Shown here one piece after another: positions 1 through 7,985 of a DNA stretch of 64,000 nt. This DNA comes from Staphylococcus capitis subsp. capitis (GTDB taxonomy: Bacteria > Bacillota > Bacilli > Staphylococcales > Staphylococcaceae): the NCBI RefSeq assembly GCF_040739495.1, contig NZ_CP145263.1:1364001-1428000 (forward strand), written 5' to 3'. How positions within the stretch are numbered: position 1 is the stretch's first letter; every line of letters starts with the position of its first letter. A program made the position numbers and the translations under genes. The notes beneath the pieces were generated by a model that saw only the letters and a program-made list of their open reading frames with translations, was not told where the DNA came from and made no database searches.

Positions 1-1
1 A

Positions 2-40
2 GTAGGTGGCTATTATAAAGATTACTTCAAAGAAGTTTAA
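2..40 (+). CDS. 3' end of an unidentified upstream gene (partial)
   Basis: Twelve codons in an open frame run from the window edge to a TAA at 38-40 and encode a tail ending in YYKDYFKEV. A strong terminator follows at 86-130, which fits the end of a real transcription unit. The fragment is too short to assign a product; it does not resemble the usual C-terminus of the 2-oxoglutarate dehydrogenase E2 subunit, which I would have expected here from the S. aureus gene order. Confidence 0.35.
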   Translation, partial: VGGYYKDYFKEV

Positions 41-85
41 GTTTTATTACGTAAAGTAACAGTACGTGTATTTAATTATTAATAA

Positions 86-130
86 GACTAAGACAGGTCA
101 ATAATGACTTAATTGTCTTAGTCTCTTTTT
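86..130 (+). terminator. Rho-independent terminator
   Basis: A perfect 10-bp stem (GACTAAGACA with TGTCTTAGTC) is followed by a T-run. It ends the transcript of the partial upstream gene and separates it from the AAA ATPase gene. Confidence 0.85.
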
Positions 131-151
131 ATACATAAAGGACGGGAAATT

Positions 152-943
152 ATGACTAAATCAATTTATAAAAATTCTGATGAATCAGTATTTAAAGATG
201 CGAAAGTTCTATTTGAATTAAATAAGAATATTTTACTTAAGGGGCCTACAGGTTCAGGAAAAACAAAACTTGCTGAAACGTTAAGCGATGAAGTTAGACG
301 TCCAATGCATCAGGTTAACTGTTCTGTCGATTTAGATACTGAAAGTTTGCTTGGATTCAAGACAATTCAAACTAACGAAGAGGGGCAACAAGAAATTGTC
401 TTCATTGATGGGCCTGTAATTAAAGCTATGAAACAAGGACACATTTTATATATCGATGAAATTAATATGGCTAAACCAGAAACGCTTCCGATTCTTAATG
501 GTGTCTTAGACTATCGCCGTCAAATTACTAATCCATATACAGGTGAGGTCATTAAAGCTGCACCTGGCTTCAATGTGATAGCCGCAATTAATGAAGGTTA
601 CGTAGGCACATTACCAATGAATGAGGCACTTAAAAACCGTTTTATCGTTATAGAAGTAGATTATATAGATGGACATATTTTAAAGACTGTTATAAAAGAA
701 CAAAGTCGATTACAGGATGACAAAGTAATTGAACAAATCATTAAATTTAATGAGGACTTAAGAACAATGACTAAACAAGGACAAATTTCTGAGGAAGCTG
801 CTAGTATTCGTGCCCTCATAGATTTAAGTGATTTAGCTACAGTGATTCCAATCGAACGTGCAATTAAAAGAACAATTATCGATAAATTAGAAGATGAGCG
901 TGAACAACAAGCAATTATTAATGCGATTGAGTTAAATTTTTAA
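152..943 (+). CDS. MoxR/CobS-type AAA+ ATPase
   Basis: This 263-residue protein is a single AAA+ domain of the MoxR/CobS/GvpN kind (AAA_5-like). Walker A is GPTGSGKT at residues 31-38. A Walker B ending in IDEIN lies near residue 100, and a sensor-like AINEGY follows near residue 150. ATPases of this class act as chaperones that remodel or load metal into a client complex together with a VWA-domain partner. That partner is encoded 12 nt downstream (956-2845), so the two are almost certainly one operon and probably one machine. The start ATG has a GGACGGG ribosome site. The client and the physiological role are unknown. The family call is firm; the cellular function is inference only. Confidence 0.85.
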   Translation: MTKSIYKNSDESVFKDAKVLFELNKNILLKGPTGSGKTKLAETLSDEVRRPMHQVNCSVDLDTESLLGFKTIQTNEEGQQEIVFIDGPVIKAMKQGHILYIDEINMAKPETLPILNGVLDYRRQITNPYTGEVIKAAPGFNVIAAINEGYVGTLPMNEALKNRFIVIEVDYIDGHILKTVIKEQSRLQDDKVIEQIIKFNEDLRTMTKQGQISEEAASIRALIDLSDLATVIPIERAIKRTIIDKLEDEREQQAIINAIELNF

Positions 944-955
944 AGAGGGATACTT

Positions 956-2845
956 ATGAGTGATCGTTTTATAAAATTCAACGATGAACAGTTAGATGCT
1001 AAGCAGGTAATGATGTTACAAGACTTAGCTCGTCTATTATTAAAAGATGAACAAACACAAGTGAAAATACAAAAGTTTCCTTTTTACAATCCTTTCAGCA
1101 ATACCCTAATCACAAGTTGGTTCTGGTCACACCGTCCGCATCATATTGAGCAAGCCGGCTTAAAAACTGATGTTTTACTCGCTGCATATGGATATCAACA
1201 TATGGATATAGACATTGTTAATCATGTTTTACATAATGATGATTTTCATCATACTAAATTTTTCCATCAATTATTTAAGTTACTTGAAGATGTACGTATT
1301 CTCGAACTTATTCGAAAAGAACGTCCTAGTACTGCTAAGTATATAGATCTACGCTTGGATACTCGGTTAGCTTTTACTGATTCACAAATCAATGTTTATA
1401 AAACTAAAACTGTATTCACAGATTTGCTATTTCTCAATTTAGAACGTGCTTTTCTTAGTCAAAACTTCTATGACGTACCATCAATTCATCCGACATTTGA
1501 TGATGTACTAGTGAATATGTATCAGTATTTGCCAAATATTTTCCAAAACAAAACCTCAGAAGATAACATGTATCTGGCTGAACGTATAATGTATCAGGTA
1601 GATGATTTGCTTAAAGAAGATATGTTAAATGAATATTATTATTTACCTCTAAAACTGTATGAAGACATTCAAGCAACCGCCTTTGAGGACTTGAAAAGAA
1701 CTGACGCGAGTAATACAGATGGTAACGATAAACATCAATCTGAAGAAGATGTTGAAACAGCTGAAGCAGAAACTAAAACAGCGGATAGCGAAACTAAAGG
1801 TGGCGCTTACTTAGAGATGGAACTTCACGAGGGAGAAAACAGCGAAGTGATAGCTGATAATGATACTGCTCGTGAAGGGGATTCCACAGACGATATGACA
1901 GATATGATGACTAAGAAAGGCAAGGGCTCTCAGAACACTTTAGACCATGATGAAGGTGGTTTCATAGGTCAGAATCAAGCATTTGCACTAGAAGGAATTA
2001 ATAAAAATGTAAAAGTTGAATGGAAGGTTCCAAACATCCAACCGCAACATATTTTAGACTATCAACATTCTAAAAATGATGTTCAATTTGAAATCAAGGA
2101 TCTTATTCAAATCATTAAAAAGACAATCAATAGAGAGCATCAAGATGAACGTCATAATCTAACTAAAGGGCGTCTTCAAAAAGATTTAATCAATTGGTTT
2201 ATCGATGATCAATATAAATTATTTTATAAAAAGCAGGATTTAAGTAAAACATTTGATGCAACGTTCACATTGTTAGTTGATGCGTCTGCAAGCATGCACG
2301 ATAAAATGGATGAGACCATTAAGGGCGTTGTCCTATTCCATGAAACATTGAAATCGTTAAACATTAAACACGAAATTTTAGCTTTTAATGAGGATGCATT
2401 CGAAGCAGATGATCGTGAGCAGCCAAATATTATAGATGAAATTATCAATTATAATTATTCAATTTTTGAAAAAGAAGGCCCACGTATCATGTCTTTAGAA
2501 CCTCAAGATGATAATCGTGATGGTGTAGCTATTCGGATAGCTAGTGAAAGACTACTACAACGTAGTCATCAACAATGTTTTTTAATTGTATTTTCGGATG
2601 GAGAACCATCTGCATTTAACTATAGCCAAGATGGTATTATAGATACGTATGAAGCCGTAGAAACTGCTCGTAAATTTGGTATTGAAGTCTTTAATGTATT
2701 TCTGAGTCAAGAAGCTATTACTGAAGATATTGAACAAACGATTCATAATATTTATGGACAATTCTCAATATTTGTAGAAGGCGTTGAACACTTACCAAAC
2801 CTATTATCTCCATTATTGAAGAAACTTTTACTTAAATCATTTTAA
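956..2845 (+). CDS. VWA-domain protein, CobT-like partner of the MoxR ATPase
   Basis: This 629-residue protein has three parts. An N-terminal helical region covers about 1-240. A highly acidic, low-complexity Glu/Asp/Thr linker covers about 245-330. The C-terminal von Willebrand A domain has its MIDAS motif DASAS starting at Asp442, with a later SDGEPS. This layout resembles the CobT subunit of aerobic cobaltochelatase and other VWA partners of MoxR ATPases, although no cobalamin genes are present here. It has no signal peptide or membrane segment, so it should be cytoplasmic. The ATG has a good AGAGGG site. It is the last gene of a two-gene operon with the ATPase. No clear terminator was seen in the 194 bp before brnQ. 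The metal-dependent adhesion site looks intact. Confidence 0.8.
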   Translation: MSDRFIKFNDEQLDAKQVMMLQDLARLLLKDEQTQVKIQKFPFYNPFSNTLITSWFWSHRPHHIEQAGLKTDVLLAAYGYQHMDIDIVNHVLHNDDFHHTKFFHQLFKLLEDVRILELIRKERPSTAKYIDLRLDTRLAFTDSQINVYKTKTVFTDLLFLNLERAFLSQNFYDVPSIHPTFDDVLVNMYQYLPNIFQNKTSEDNMYLAERIMYQVDDLLKEDMLNEYYYLPLKLYEDIQATAFEDLKRTDASNTDGNDKHQSEEDVETAEAETKTADSETKGGAYLEMELHEGENSEVIADNDTAREGDSTDDMTDMMTKKGKGSQNTLDHDEGGFIGQNQAFALEGINKNVKVEWKVPNIQPQHILDYQHSKNDVQFEIKDLIQIIKKTINREHQDERHNLTKGRLQKDLINWFIDDQYKLFYKKQDLSKTFDATFTLLVDASASMHDKMDETIKGVVLFHETLKSLNIKHEILAFNEDAFEADDREQPNIIDEIINYNYSIFEKEGPRIMSLEPQDDNRDGVAIRIASERLLQRSHQQCFLIVFSDGEPSAFNYSQDGIIDTYEAVETARKFGIEVFNVFLSQEAITEDIEQTIHNIYGQFSIFVEGVEHLPNLLSPLLKKLLLKSF

Positions 2846-2954
2846 TAATCACACTAATTAAACATCAAAATTAATTGTATGTATTTAATAGTTGATAAAT
2901 GACATTCAACCTTATCTTTTAAATAATTACCAATTAAATTTGTATAAGTTTTTA

Positions 2955-2969
2955 AATTTTCTGAAATTA
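2955..2969 (+). promoter_or_regulatory. Putative CodY box upstream of brnQ
   Basis: The 15-mer AATTTTCTGAAATTA matches the CodY consensus AATTTTCWGAAAATT at 13 of 15 positions. It lies about 70 bp before the brnQ start, near a possible -10 (TATAAT at 2978-2983). CodY represses branched-chain amino-acid uptake genes when isoleucine/valine and GTP are plentiful, so the position makes sense. Binding is inferred from sequence only. Confidence 0.6.
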
Positions 2970-3039
2970 TATAGACTTATAATTCCTGATTATGATAGAA
3001 TGTTTAATGTTGCATTATTAGATAAAAAGGAGCAGCATT

Positions 3040-4395
3040 ATGAATAAAAACACTTGGATTATAGGTTTTACTTTGTTCGCTATGTTTTTTGGCGCAGGGA
3101 ACCTTATTTTTCCAACGAATCTAGGCCTTGATAGTGGACATTTCCTTTGGCCAGCTATACTCGCATTCGCACTAACTGGTATTGGTTTACCATTACTAGG
3201 TGTCGTTGTTGGGGCACTAGATCATCAAGGATATATCGGTGCTTTTAATAAAATTTCACCAAAATTCTCTTTAATCTTTTTAATTGTTATCTATTTAACA
3301 ATAGGACCTTTGTTCGCGATTCCGCGTACAGCTTCGACTTCATTTGAAATGACTGTCACGCCAATCGCTAACACTAATGGGAATATAGCATTATTAATTT
3401 TCACTATTATTTACTTCTTAATTGTGCTTTATTTATGTCTTAATCCTAATAAAATGATAGATCGCATTGGTTCATTGTTAACTCCATTGTTATTAATAAC
3501 TATATTAGCTATGATTATAAAAGGATTTATAGACTTTGGAAGTAATGCTCCCGGAGAAGGTAATACAAAATTATTCCATTCAAGTTTTTCCGGTTTTTCA
3601 CAAGGGTTTACTCAAGGTTATTTAACAATGGATGCAATCGCTGCAATTGCATTTTCAATGATTGTTGTTAACGCTATTAAAGCTACCGGAATTAAACATT
3701 CTGATAAAATATTTAAGCAAACAGTGATAGCAGGACTTATTGCTGCTACAGCTTTAATCTTTATATATATTTCATTAGGATTTATTGGAAATCATATGCA
3801 TATTACTTCAGGAAAGATGAAAGAACTCACTGCTAATGATCAAAATATTGGTACATACTTACTAACTACTATGGCTGCGAAGGGATTTGGTACCTTCGGT
3901 AAATATCTATTAGGAATTATCGTTGCATTAGCTTGTATCACTACAGCTTGTGGTCTTATTGTTTCAGTAAGCCAATATTTCCACAGAGTTTTTCCTAAAA
4001 TTTCTTATAAAGTTTATGTAATATTATTTACATTAATAAGCTTTATCATAGCCAATCAAGGATTAAATTCAGTTATATCTATGTCAGTACCTGTATTAAG
4101 TATTGTATATCCAATAGCTATAACAGTTGTTTTACTAATATTAGTGGCTCGATTTATACCGACGAAACCAATTGCGCAACAAATTCCATTGATTATTGTT
4201 GCAATAGAATCTATATTAAGTCTTATTACTACTCAAGGATGGTTTAAAATTTCATTTATAGACCATTTACCACTTAAACAACATTCACTTGAATGGTTTC
4301 CAATCGCGGTAATTGCAACCATCTTGGGTTATATTATTTCATATTTCGTTAAACAAGATTTTATAGTTTATCAAAAAGAAGATAATAACAACTAA
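3040..4395 (+). CDS. brnQ: Branched-chain amino acid:cation symporter BrnQ
   Basis: This 451-residue integral membrane protein has about 12 hydrophobic segments and belongs to the BrnQ/LivCS family, which imports leucine, isoleucine and valine coupled to Na+ or H+. The N-terminus carries the family-typical [13 protein letters not shown], starting near residue 17. The ATG is preceded by AAAAAGGAG at good spacing. It is a single gene that ends at a bidirectional terminator shared with the convergent telA gene. The CodY-like site upstream suggests repression in rich medium. Staphylococci often carry several brnQ paralogues, and the sequence alone does not say which this is. Confidence 0.93.
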   Translation: MNKNTWIIGFTLFAMFFGAGNLIFPTNLGLDSGHFLWPAILAFALTGIGLPLLGVVVGALDHQGYIGAFNKISPKFSLIFLIVIYLTIGPLFAIPRTASTSFEMTVTPIANTNGNIALLIFTIIYFLIVLYLCLNPNKMIDRIGSLLTPLLLITILAMIIKGFIDFGSNAPGEGNTKLFHSSFSGFSQGFTQGYLTMDAIAAIAFSMIVVNAIKATGIKHSDKIFKQTVIAGLIAATALIFIYISLGFIGNHMHITSGKMKELTANDQNIGTYLLTTMAAKGFGTFGKYLLGIIVALACITTACGLIVSVSQYFHRVFPKISYKVYVILFTLISFIIANQGLNSVISMSVPVLSIVYPIAITVVLLILVARFIPTKPIAQQIPLIIVAIESILSLITTQGWFKISFIDHLPLKQHSLEWFPIAVIATILGYIISYFVKQDFIVYQKEDNNN

Positions 4396-4410
4396 AACTT
4401 AAATATGTAT

Positions 4411-4466
4411 AAAGGCACTCGTACTATAAGTGATTTTAACCATCACTAAAGAATACGAGTGCCTTT
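4411..4466. terminator. Bidirectional terminator between brnQ and telA
   Basis: A 13-bp stem (AAAGGCACTCGTA with TACGAGTGCCTTT) has a loop holding a second small hairpin. T-runs lie on both strands, serving the two convergent genes. Confidence 0.88.
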
Positions 4467-4474
4467 TTCAATTA

Positions 4475-5608
4475 TTATTCTTTTCTCATTGACAATAGAT
4501 GTTGCTTCAAGTCGTTTTCTAAGCCATTAAGCTCTTTTTCAGCTGCTTGTCGCTTTTGACGACCATCTTGTTGGATTTGTAATGTCTGTTCAATTGTTTC
4601 TATAATGTCATTTTGAGTTGTTTTCAGAGTCTCAATATCAACGATGCCACGCTCATTTTCAGTGGCAGTTTCAATAGCGTTTTGCTTTAACATTGAAGCA
4701 TTTTGAGTGAGTAAATCATTTGTAGTATCTGTTACGGCACGCTGAGCTGAAACTGCATTACGTTGTCTCATTAAGGTTAAGGCAATTGCCATTTGATTTT
4801 TCCATAAAGGGATACTTGTGAGAATTGAACTTTGAATTTTTTCAGCTAATGCTTGATTCACGTTTTGAATCATACGAATTTGTGGAGCTGTTTGAATAGC
4901 AATTTGTCTAGACAATTGTAAGTCATAAATACGTTTATCTAAACGATCTACAAATTGTTCCATATCCGCCACAGCTTGAATATCCATTTGATTTCCTGAG
5001 TTATGAGCTTTCTCTTGTAGTTCAGGTATTGTTTCAGATTGAATCTGTTGTTTCTTACGTTGTGCAGCAGCAATATATAAAGTTACATCGTCAAAGTATT
5101 TTTTATTTTGATCATATAAACCGTCTAATAATTCAACATCTTTAGTTAGATTCCCTTTATGTTTGTCTAGTTGAATCGTAATACGATCAATTTGAGAGCT
5201 TACTGATTGCATTCTTGAAAAGACTTCATTAATTGAAGCTTTTGTTCTTCTAAATATACGTTTAAGTTTAGATTGTTTATTTGGATCTAAATCATTAGGA
5301 TTAACTGACTTTAATTTGCCCATTAATTGATTTAATGAATCTCCAACAGGCCCCATATCTTTAGATTGAACTTCATCTAGCATTTGATGTGAAAATTGAG
5401 ACATACTTTGTTGTAAGTTAGTACCAAACTGTAATAAGCCATCATGGTCTAAAGGCTTTATTTGTTGACTAATTGTTTCTATTTTTTTCTTGTCCTCATC
5501 ACTAAATTGAGGATTGAAGTCTTGAGCTACTGTAGGATTAGTATTTGTATTATCATCAATATATTGATCGAGTGGATGTGATTGATTGCTATTAATTTCA
5601 TGCGTCAT
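4475..5608 (-). CDS. telA: TelA-family toxic anion resistance protein
   Basis: This 377-residue, strongly helical and coiled-coil-rich cytoplasmic protein matches the TelA/KlaA family (toxic anion resistance), named for tellurite resistance but found in many Gram-positives with an unclear core role. In-frame ATGs also exist at 5617 and 5638. I chose the ATG at 5608 (MTHEINSN) because GGAGAG lies 9 nt before it, while the 5617 ATG directly abuts that site. It is the last gene of acyP-xpaC-telA and starts 22 nt after the xpaC stop. The conserved xpaC-telA pairing suggests the two proteins act together. A direct tellurite role in staphylococci is not shown by the sequence. Confidence 0.85.
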   Translation of the reverse strand: MTHEINSNQSHPLDQYIDDNTNTNPTVAQDFNPQFSDEDKKKIETISQQIKPLDHDGLLQFGTNLQQSMSQFSHQMLDEVQSKDMGPVGDSLNQLMGKLKSVNPNDLDPNKQSKLKRIFRRTKASINEVFSRMQSVSSQIDRITIQLDKHKGNLTKDVELLDGLYDQNKKYFDDVTLYIAAAQRKKQQIQSETIPELQEKAHNSGNQMDIQAVADMEQFVDRLDKRIYDLQLSRQIAIQTAPQIRMIQNVNQALAEKIQSSILTSIPLWKNQMAIALTLMRQRNAVSAQRAVTDTTNDLLTQNASMLKQNAIETATENERGIVDIETLKTTQNDIIETIEQTLQIQQDGRQKRQAAEKELNGLENDLKQHLLSMRKE

Positions 5609-5630
5609 CTCATTCATCTCTCCATTTCTC

Positions 5631-6257
5631 TTATACATCTTTGCGGCGTTCTTGTTCTAATTTGTTTAATTCCATTTCAACATCTAATCGTTCATAATCT
5701 TCTTCATTTAATCTTTTTAAATCAGCAATTAGTGTACGTTTAACTTCATCTAGAGTAATACGCGTCTGTTCAAGCTTTTGTTTTTCTTCTTTTGATTTAC
5801 GTGGCATCCTTGAAAGGCGAGTATAAGAATCTACTAGATTCAGAGCATTATCAAGATGAGAATAGAAGAAACCCTCTACTTTGAAAAACATACCCGGACG
5901 TTGTTTGATACTTGTATATATAGAACGTGATATACGGTAAATATCATTAACTTGTCTAAAATCTTTTATAGATCTGATGTTCATAAATGATTTTAAAATA
6001 GTTCTAATTTTTAATTGAGCTTGATTAAGCTGAGTTCTAACATATCTATAATCTCTACGTGACAATCCGATTTCATTAAGATATTTGCGTGAAGTAAGCC
6101 TTTGAGTAGGGAAGTACGATAATAGAAAACCACCTGCACCAACGATAGCATAAATCAGGAATGATAAATCCCATGCGAAAACAGTAACCATCCAAACAAT
6201 AAATGCTACTGGTATGCCTACTAACACTCCAAATAAACGTGAAATGTTATATCTCAA
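5631..6257 (-). CDS. xpaC: XpaC-like membrane-associated protein
   Basis: This 208-residue protein has two N-terminal hydrophobic segments (about 8-28 and 32-48). A basic, helical cytoplasmic domain with a charged coiled-coil C-terminus follows. This is the architecture of the XpaC family, named after hydrolysis of 5-bromo-4-chloroindolyl phosphate in Bacillus. The enzymatic link is weak, and no catalytic motif is evident. The start is a TTG (6255-6257) placed after AAAGGAAG. It sits between acyP and telA in one operon. A membrane anchor acting with TelA is a reasonable inference. Confidence 0.8.
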   Translation of the reverse strand: MRYNISRLFGVLVGIPVAFIVWMVTVFAWDLSFLIYAIVGAGGFLLSYFPTQRLTSRKYLNEIGLSRRDYRYVRTQLNQAQLKIRTILKSFMNIRSIKDFRQVNDIYRISRSIYTSIKQRPGMFFKVEGFFYSHLDNALNLVDSYTRLSRMPRKSKEEKQKLEQTRITLDEVKRTLIADLKRLNEEDYERLDVEMELNKLEQERRKDV

Positions 6258-6282
6258 ATGTCATCTTCCTTTATATTAAAGT

Positions 6283-6552
6283 CTATATAGTTTTAAATTC
6301 TGTTAATGAGTCATCAATATCTAGATTTTTAATATTATAATCGGATACTGATGACGCAGGTGAAGCACCTTTAATTACAGATTGAATAAAATGTTCTAAT
6401 TCTTTATCTTCACCTTGAGCATATATTTCTACATAATCGTCAACATTTTGGACTGTACCTTTAATGTGATATTGGTTAGCAATGCGTTCAGTATAATATC
6501 TGAAGCCCACACCTTGAACAGTTCCAAAAACTTGAATATGTTTACGTTCCAT
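6283..6552 (-). CDS. acyP: Acylphosphatase
   Basis: This 89-residue protein has the acylphosphatase fold signature VQGVGFRYY near residues 13-21, which contains the phosphate-binding loop and catalytic Arg. The catalytic Asn is in [10 protein letters not shown] near residue 37. The enzyme hydrolyses carboxyl-phosphate bonds such as acetyl or carbamoyl phosphate. Its length is normal for the family. It is the first gene of acyP-xpaC-telA and is divergent from the DUF1033 gene at 6712. The common DG of the second signature is DD here, a mild variation. Confidence 0.93.
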   Translation of the reverse strand: MERKHIQVFGTVQGVGFRYYTERIANQYHIKGTVQNVDDYVEIYAQGEDKELEHFIQSVIKGASPASSVSDYNIKNLDIDDSLTEFKTI

Positions 6553-6711
6553 AATATCACCTCATAACTTCATTATACGTACTTTAGTTGTAAAAAACTA
6601 ATATTTGCTATATGATTTATCGGCCAAAAGTATGAGTCTTGAAACTTGATTTTGAATTCTGAAAAGTTACAATTAAGTTTAAAGGTTTAACCGTGGAAGG
6701 GGATTTTAAAC

Positions 6712-7020
6712 ATGTGGACAGTTGCAAAAATGAGAGCTGACTACGAAGGTTGGTGGCTATTTAGTGATTGGCCTGAAAGAGTTATCGAAACACTAAACTT
6801 CAACACATATGAAGAAATGCTTGAAAAATACACAAAACTTCTTCAAGACTGTAAGGATTGTTTCGATAATTATGTAGTAGGTAAACATAACATTTATGCT
6901 TTCTATAACAACTGTGACTTAAATTTTTGCGAAGATTGCGATGAAGATTTACAAATATTTTATAGTTTTATTATTTTAAAAAATAATGAGGTTTATTTTA
7001 ATCTTCCAAAAATTGATTAA
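6712..7020 (+). CDS. DUF1033-family small protein (MsaA-like position)
   Basis: This 102-residue acidic protein starts MWTVAKMRADYEGWW and includes the segment FSDWPE, typical of the DUF1033 family. It has no membrane segment. Residues about 46-85 hold a cysteine set (CKDC, then C-x4-CEDC) that could bind zinc, which is an inference. It lies directly upstream of cspA. In S. aureus the equivalent gene is, as I recall, msaA of the msaABCR locus that affects SarA, biofilm and virulence through MsaB (CspA). The ATG follows GGAAGGGGA. Biochemical function is unknown. Confidence 0.75.
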   Translation: MWTVAKMRADYEGWWLFSDWPERVIETLNFNTYEEMLEKYTKLLQDCKDCFDNYVVGKHNIYAFYNNCDLNFCEDCDEDLQIFYSFIILKNNEVYFNLPKID

Positions 7021-7150
7021 ATGATAATTTTCTATAATTGTATTGCAATTTAGCTATGACTAAACTATAATGATTATTAAGCAATTGTTTTATTCCATAT
7101 TGCAAAGAATATTTGGATTTATCATACATATAAGCACACGTATTTTTTGT

Positions 7151-7192
7151 AATATGCGAATAACGCATATTGAAAGAATTTAGTCTTGGAGG
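7151..7192 (+). promoter_or_regulatory. Structured 5' leader of cspA
   Basis: The 182 nt between the DUF1033 stop and the cspA start contain an 8-bp inverted repeat (AATATGCG at 7151-7158 with CGCATATT at 7164-7171). A TTTAGTC at 7179-7185 is complementary to GACTAAA at 7058-7064. It lies three bases before the Shine-Dalgarno GGAGG (7188-7192). Long structured leaders control cold-shock mRNAs, and the S. aureus cspA leader is known to be an RNase III target. The specific fold here is inference. Confidence 0.5.
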
Positions 7193-7202
7193 TTTCAGAA
7201 AT

Positions 7203-7403
7203 ATGAAACAAGGTACAGTTAAATGGTTTAACGCTGAAAAAGGTTTCGGCTTCATCGAAGTTGAAGGAGAAAACGACGTATTCGTACATTTCTCAGCAAT
7301 CAACCAAGATGGTTACAAATCATTAGAAGAAGGTCAATCAGTTGAATTTGAAGTAGTTGAAGGCGATCGCGGTCCTCAAGCTGCAAACGTTGTTAAACTA
7401 TAA
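7203..7403 (+). CDS. cspA: Major cold-shock protein CspA
   Basis: This 66-residue CspA-type OB-fold protein carries RNP1 (KGFGFIEV) and RNP2 (VFVHFSAI) for single-stranded nucleic-acid binding. It melts RNA structure in the cold. In S. aureus it is also the MsaB regulator. An earlier in-frame codon at 7170 exists, but the ATG at 7203 gives the conserved [10 protein letters not shown] start and follows TTGGAGG by 10 nt. Two terminators follow. Its codon use is like that of highly expressed genes. Confidence 0.96.
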   Translation: MKQGTVKWFNAEKGFGFIEVEGENDVFVHFSAINQDGYKSLEEGQSVEFEVVEGDRGPQAANVVKL

Positions 7404-7433
7404 TAAATAGATTATAATTATTGACTTTAACTA

Positions 7434-7462
7434 ACACCTTACCAAGATGTAGGGTGTTTTTT
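7434..7462 (+). terminator. cspA terminator 1
   Basis: A 9-bp stem (ACACCTTAC with GTAGGGTGT, one G-U pair) is followed by six T. Confidence 0.85.
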
Positions 7463-7484
7463 ATATCAATACATACAGTAGCTC

Positions 7485-7518
7485 AGAAAGAAATTGATGT
7501 TAATTTCTTTCTTTTTTT
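7485..7518 (+). terminator. cspA terminator 2
   Basis: A perfect 11-bp stem (AGAAAGAAATT with AATTTCTTTCT) with a six-base loop is followed by a T-run. Two terminators in a row suit a strongly expressed mRNA. Confidence 0.85.
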
Positions 7519-7635
7519 ATGCACAAAAAGAAACAAAATATCTTTATAATAATATAGTCTGAAATATAATTTTTATTGATTTATTAATCAATTTTTTATA
7601 ATTTAAGTGATAAGTAGGAGAAAGGAAACAATATT

Positions 7636-7849
7636 ATGCCAAATCCTTTTAAATTATTACAACTTTCAATTGGTCGTTTTTATTTTGGTTACCGTGGTCT
7701 TTTCATTTAATGGTAAATCTTATTTTACAAATTTAAATACCGATAAAGATTTCATTTTCAGCTTATTAGCAATGAGCACTATTACTGTTGTTTATATAAT
7801 TATTTTTTATGTTTTAGAAATTACGATATTCAGGAAAATTCAATTTTAA
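7636..7849 (+). pseudogene. Small two-segment membrane protein, apparently frameshifted (MsaC-like position)
   Basis: An ATG at 7636 with an upstream GGAGAAAGG opens MPNPFKLLQLSI, then hits a stop at about 7708. One frame over, from about 7674, the sequence continues smoothly as VVFILVTVVFSF and a second hydrophobic segment, ending at 7849. Removing one base near 7671-7676 (the GG of ATTGGTC) would give a coherent protein of about 70 residues with two membrane helices. The uninterrupted alternative frame would have to begin with a GTG at 7607 inside the ribosome site, which is unlikely. It follows cspA, where S. aureus has the msa/msaC membrane-protein gene; that homology is recalled, not tested. 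It could be a sequencing error. Confidence 0.5.
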
Positions 7850-7873
7850 ATCTTGTTCATTTCAATAGAACTT

Positions 7874-7929
7874 AAAACGCCTTGGAAATGTTGAGACAAC
7901 ATCTATCCAAGGCGTTTTAAAATTCATCT
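7874..7929. terminator. Bidirectional terminator between the small membrane gene and lysA
   Basis: An inverted repeat of at least 12 bp (AAAACGCCTTGGA with TCCAAGGCGTTTT) lies between convergent genes and would end the lysine operon on the minus strand. Confidence 0.85.
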
Positions 7930-7985
7930 TTCATTAAATTAAAATTATATTATAGTAGGTGAGTTTCGCTTGCTCATTTTTACTA

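Noticed and set aside
6998..7303. Minus-strand open frame across the cspA leader
   Set aside because: It is antisense to cspA and its leader with no ribosome site. An antisense RNA is possible there, but the protein is not credible.
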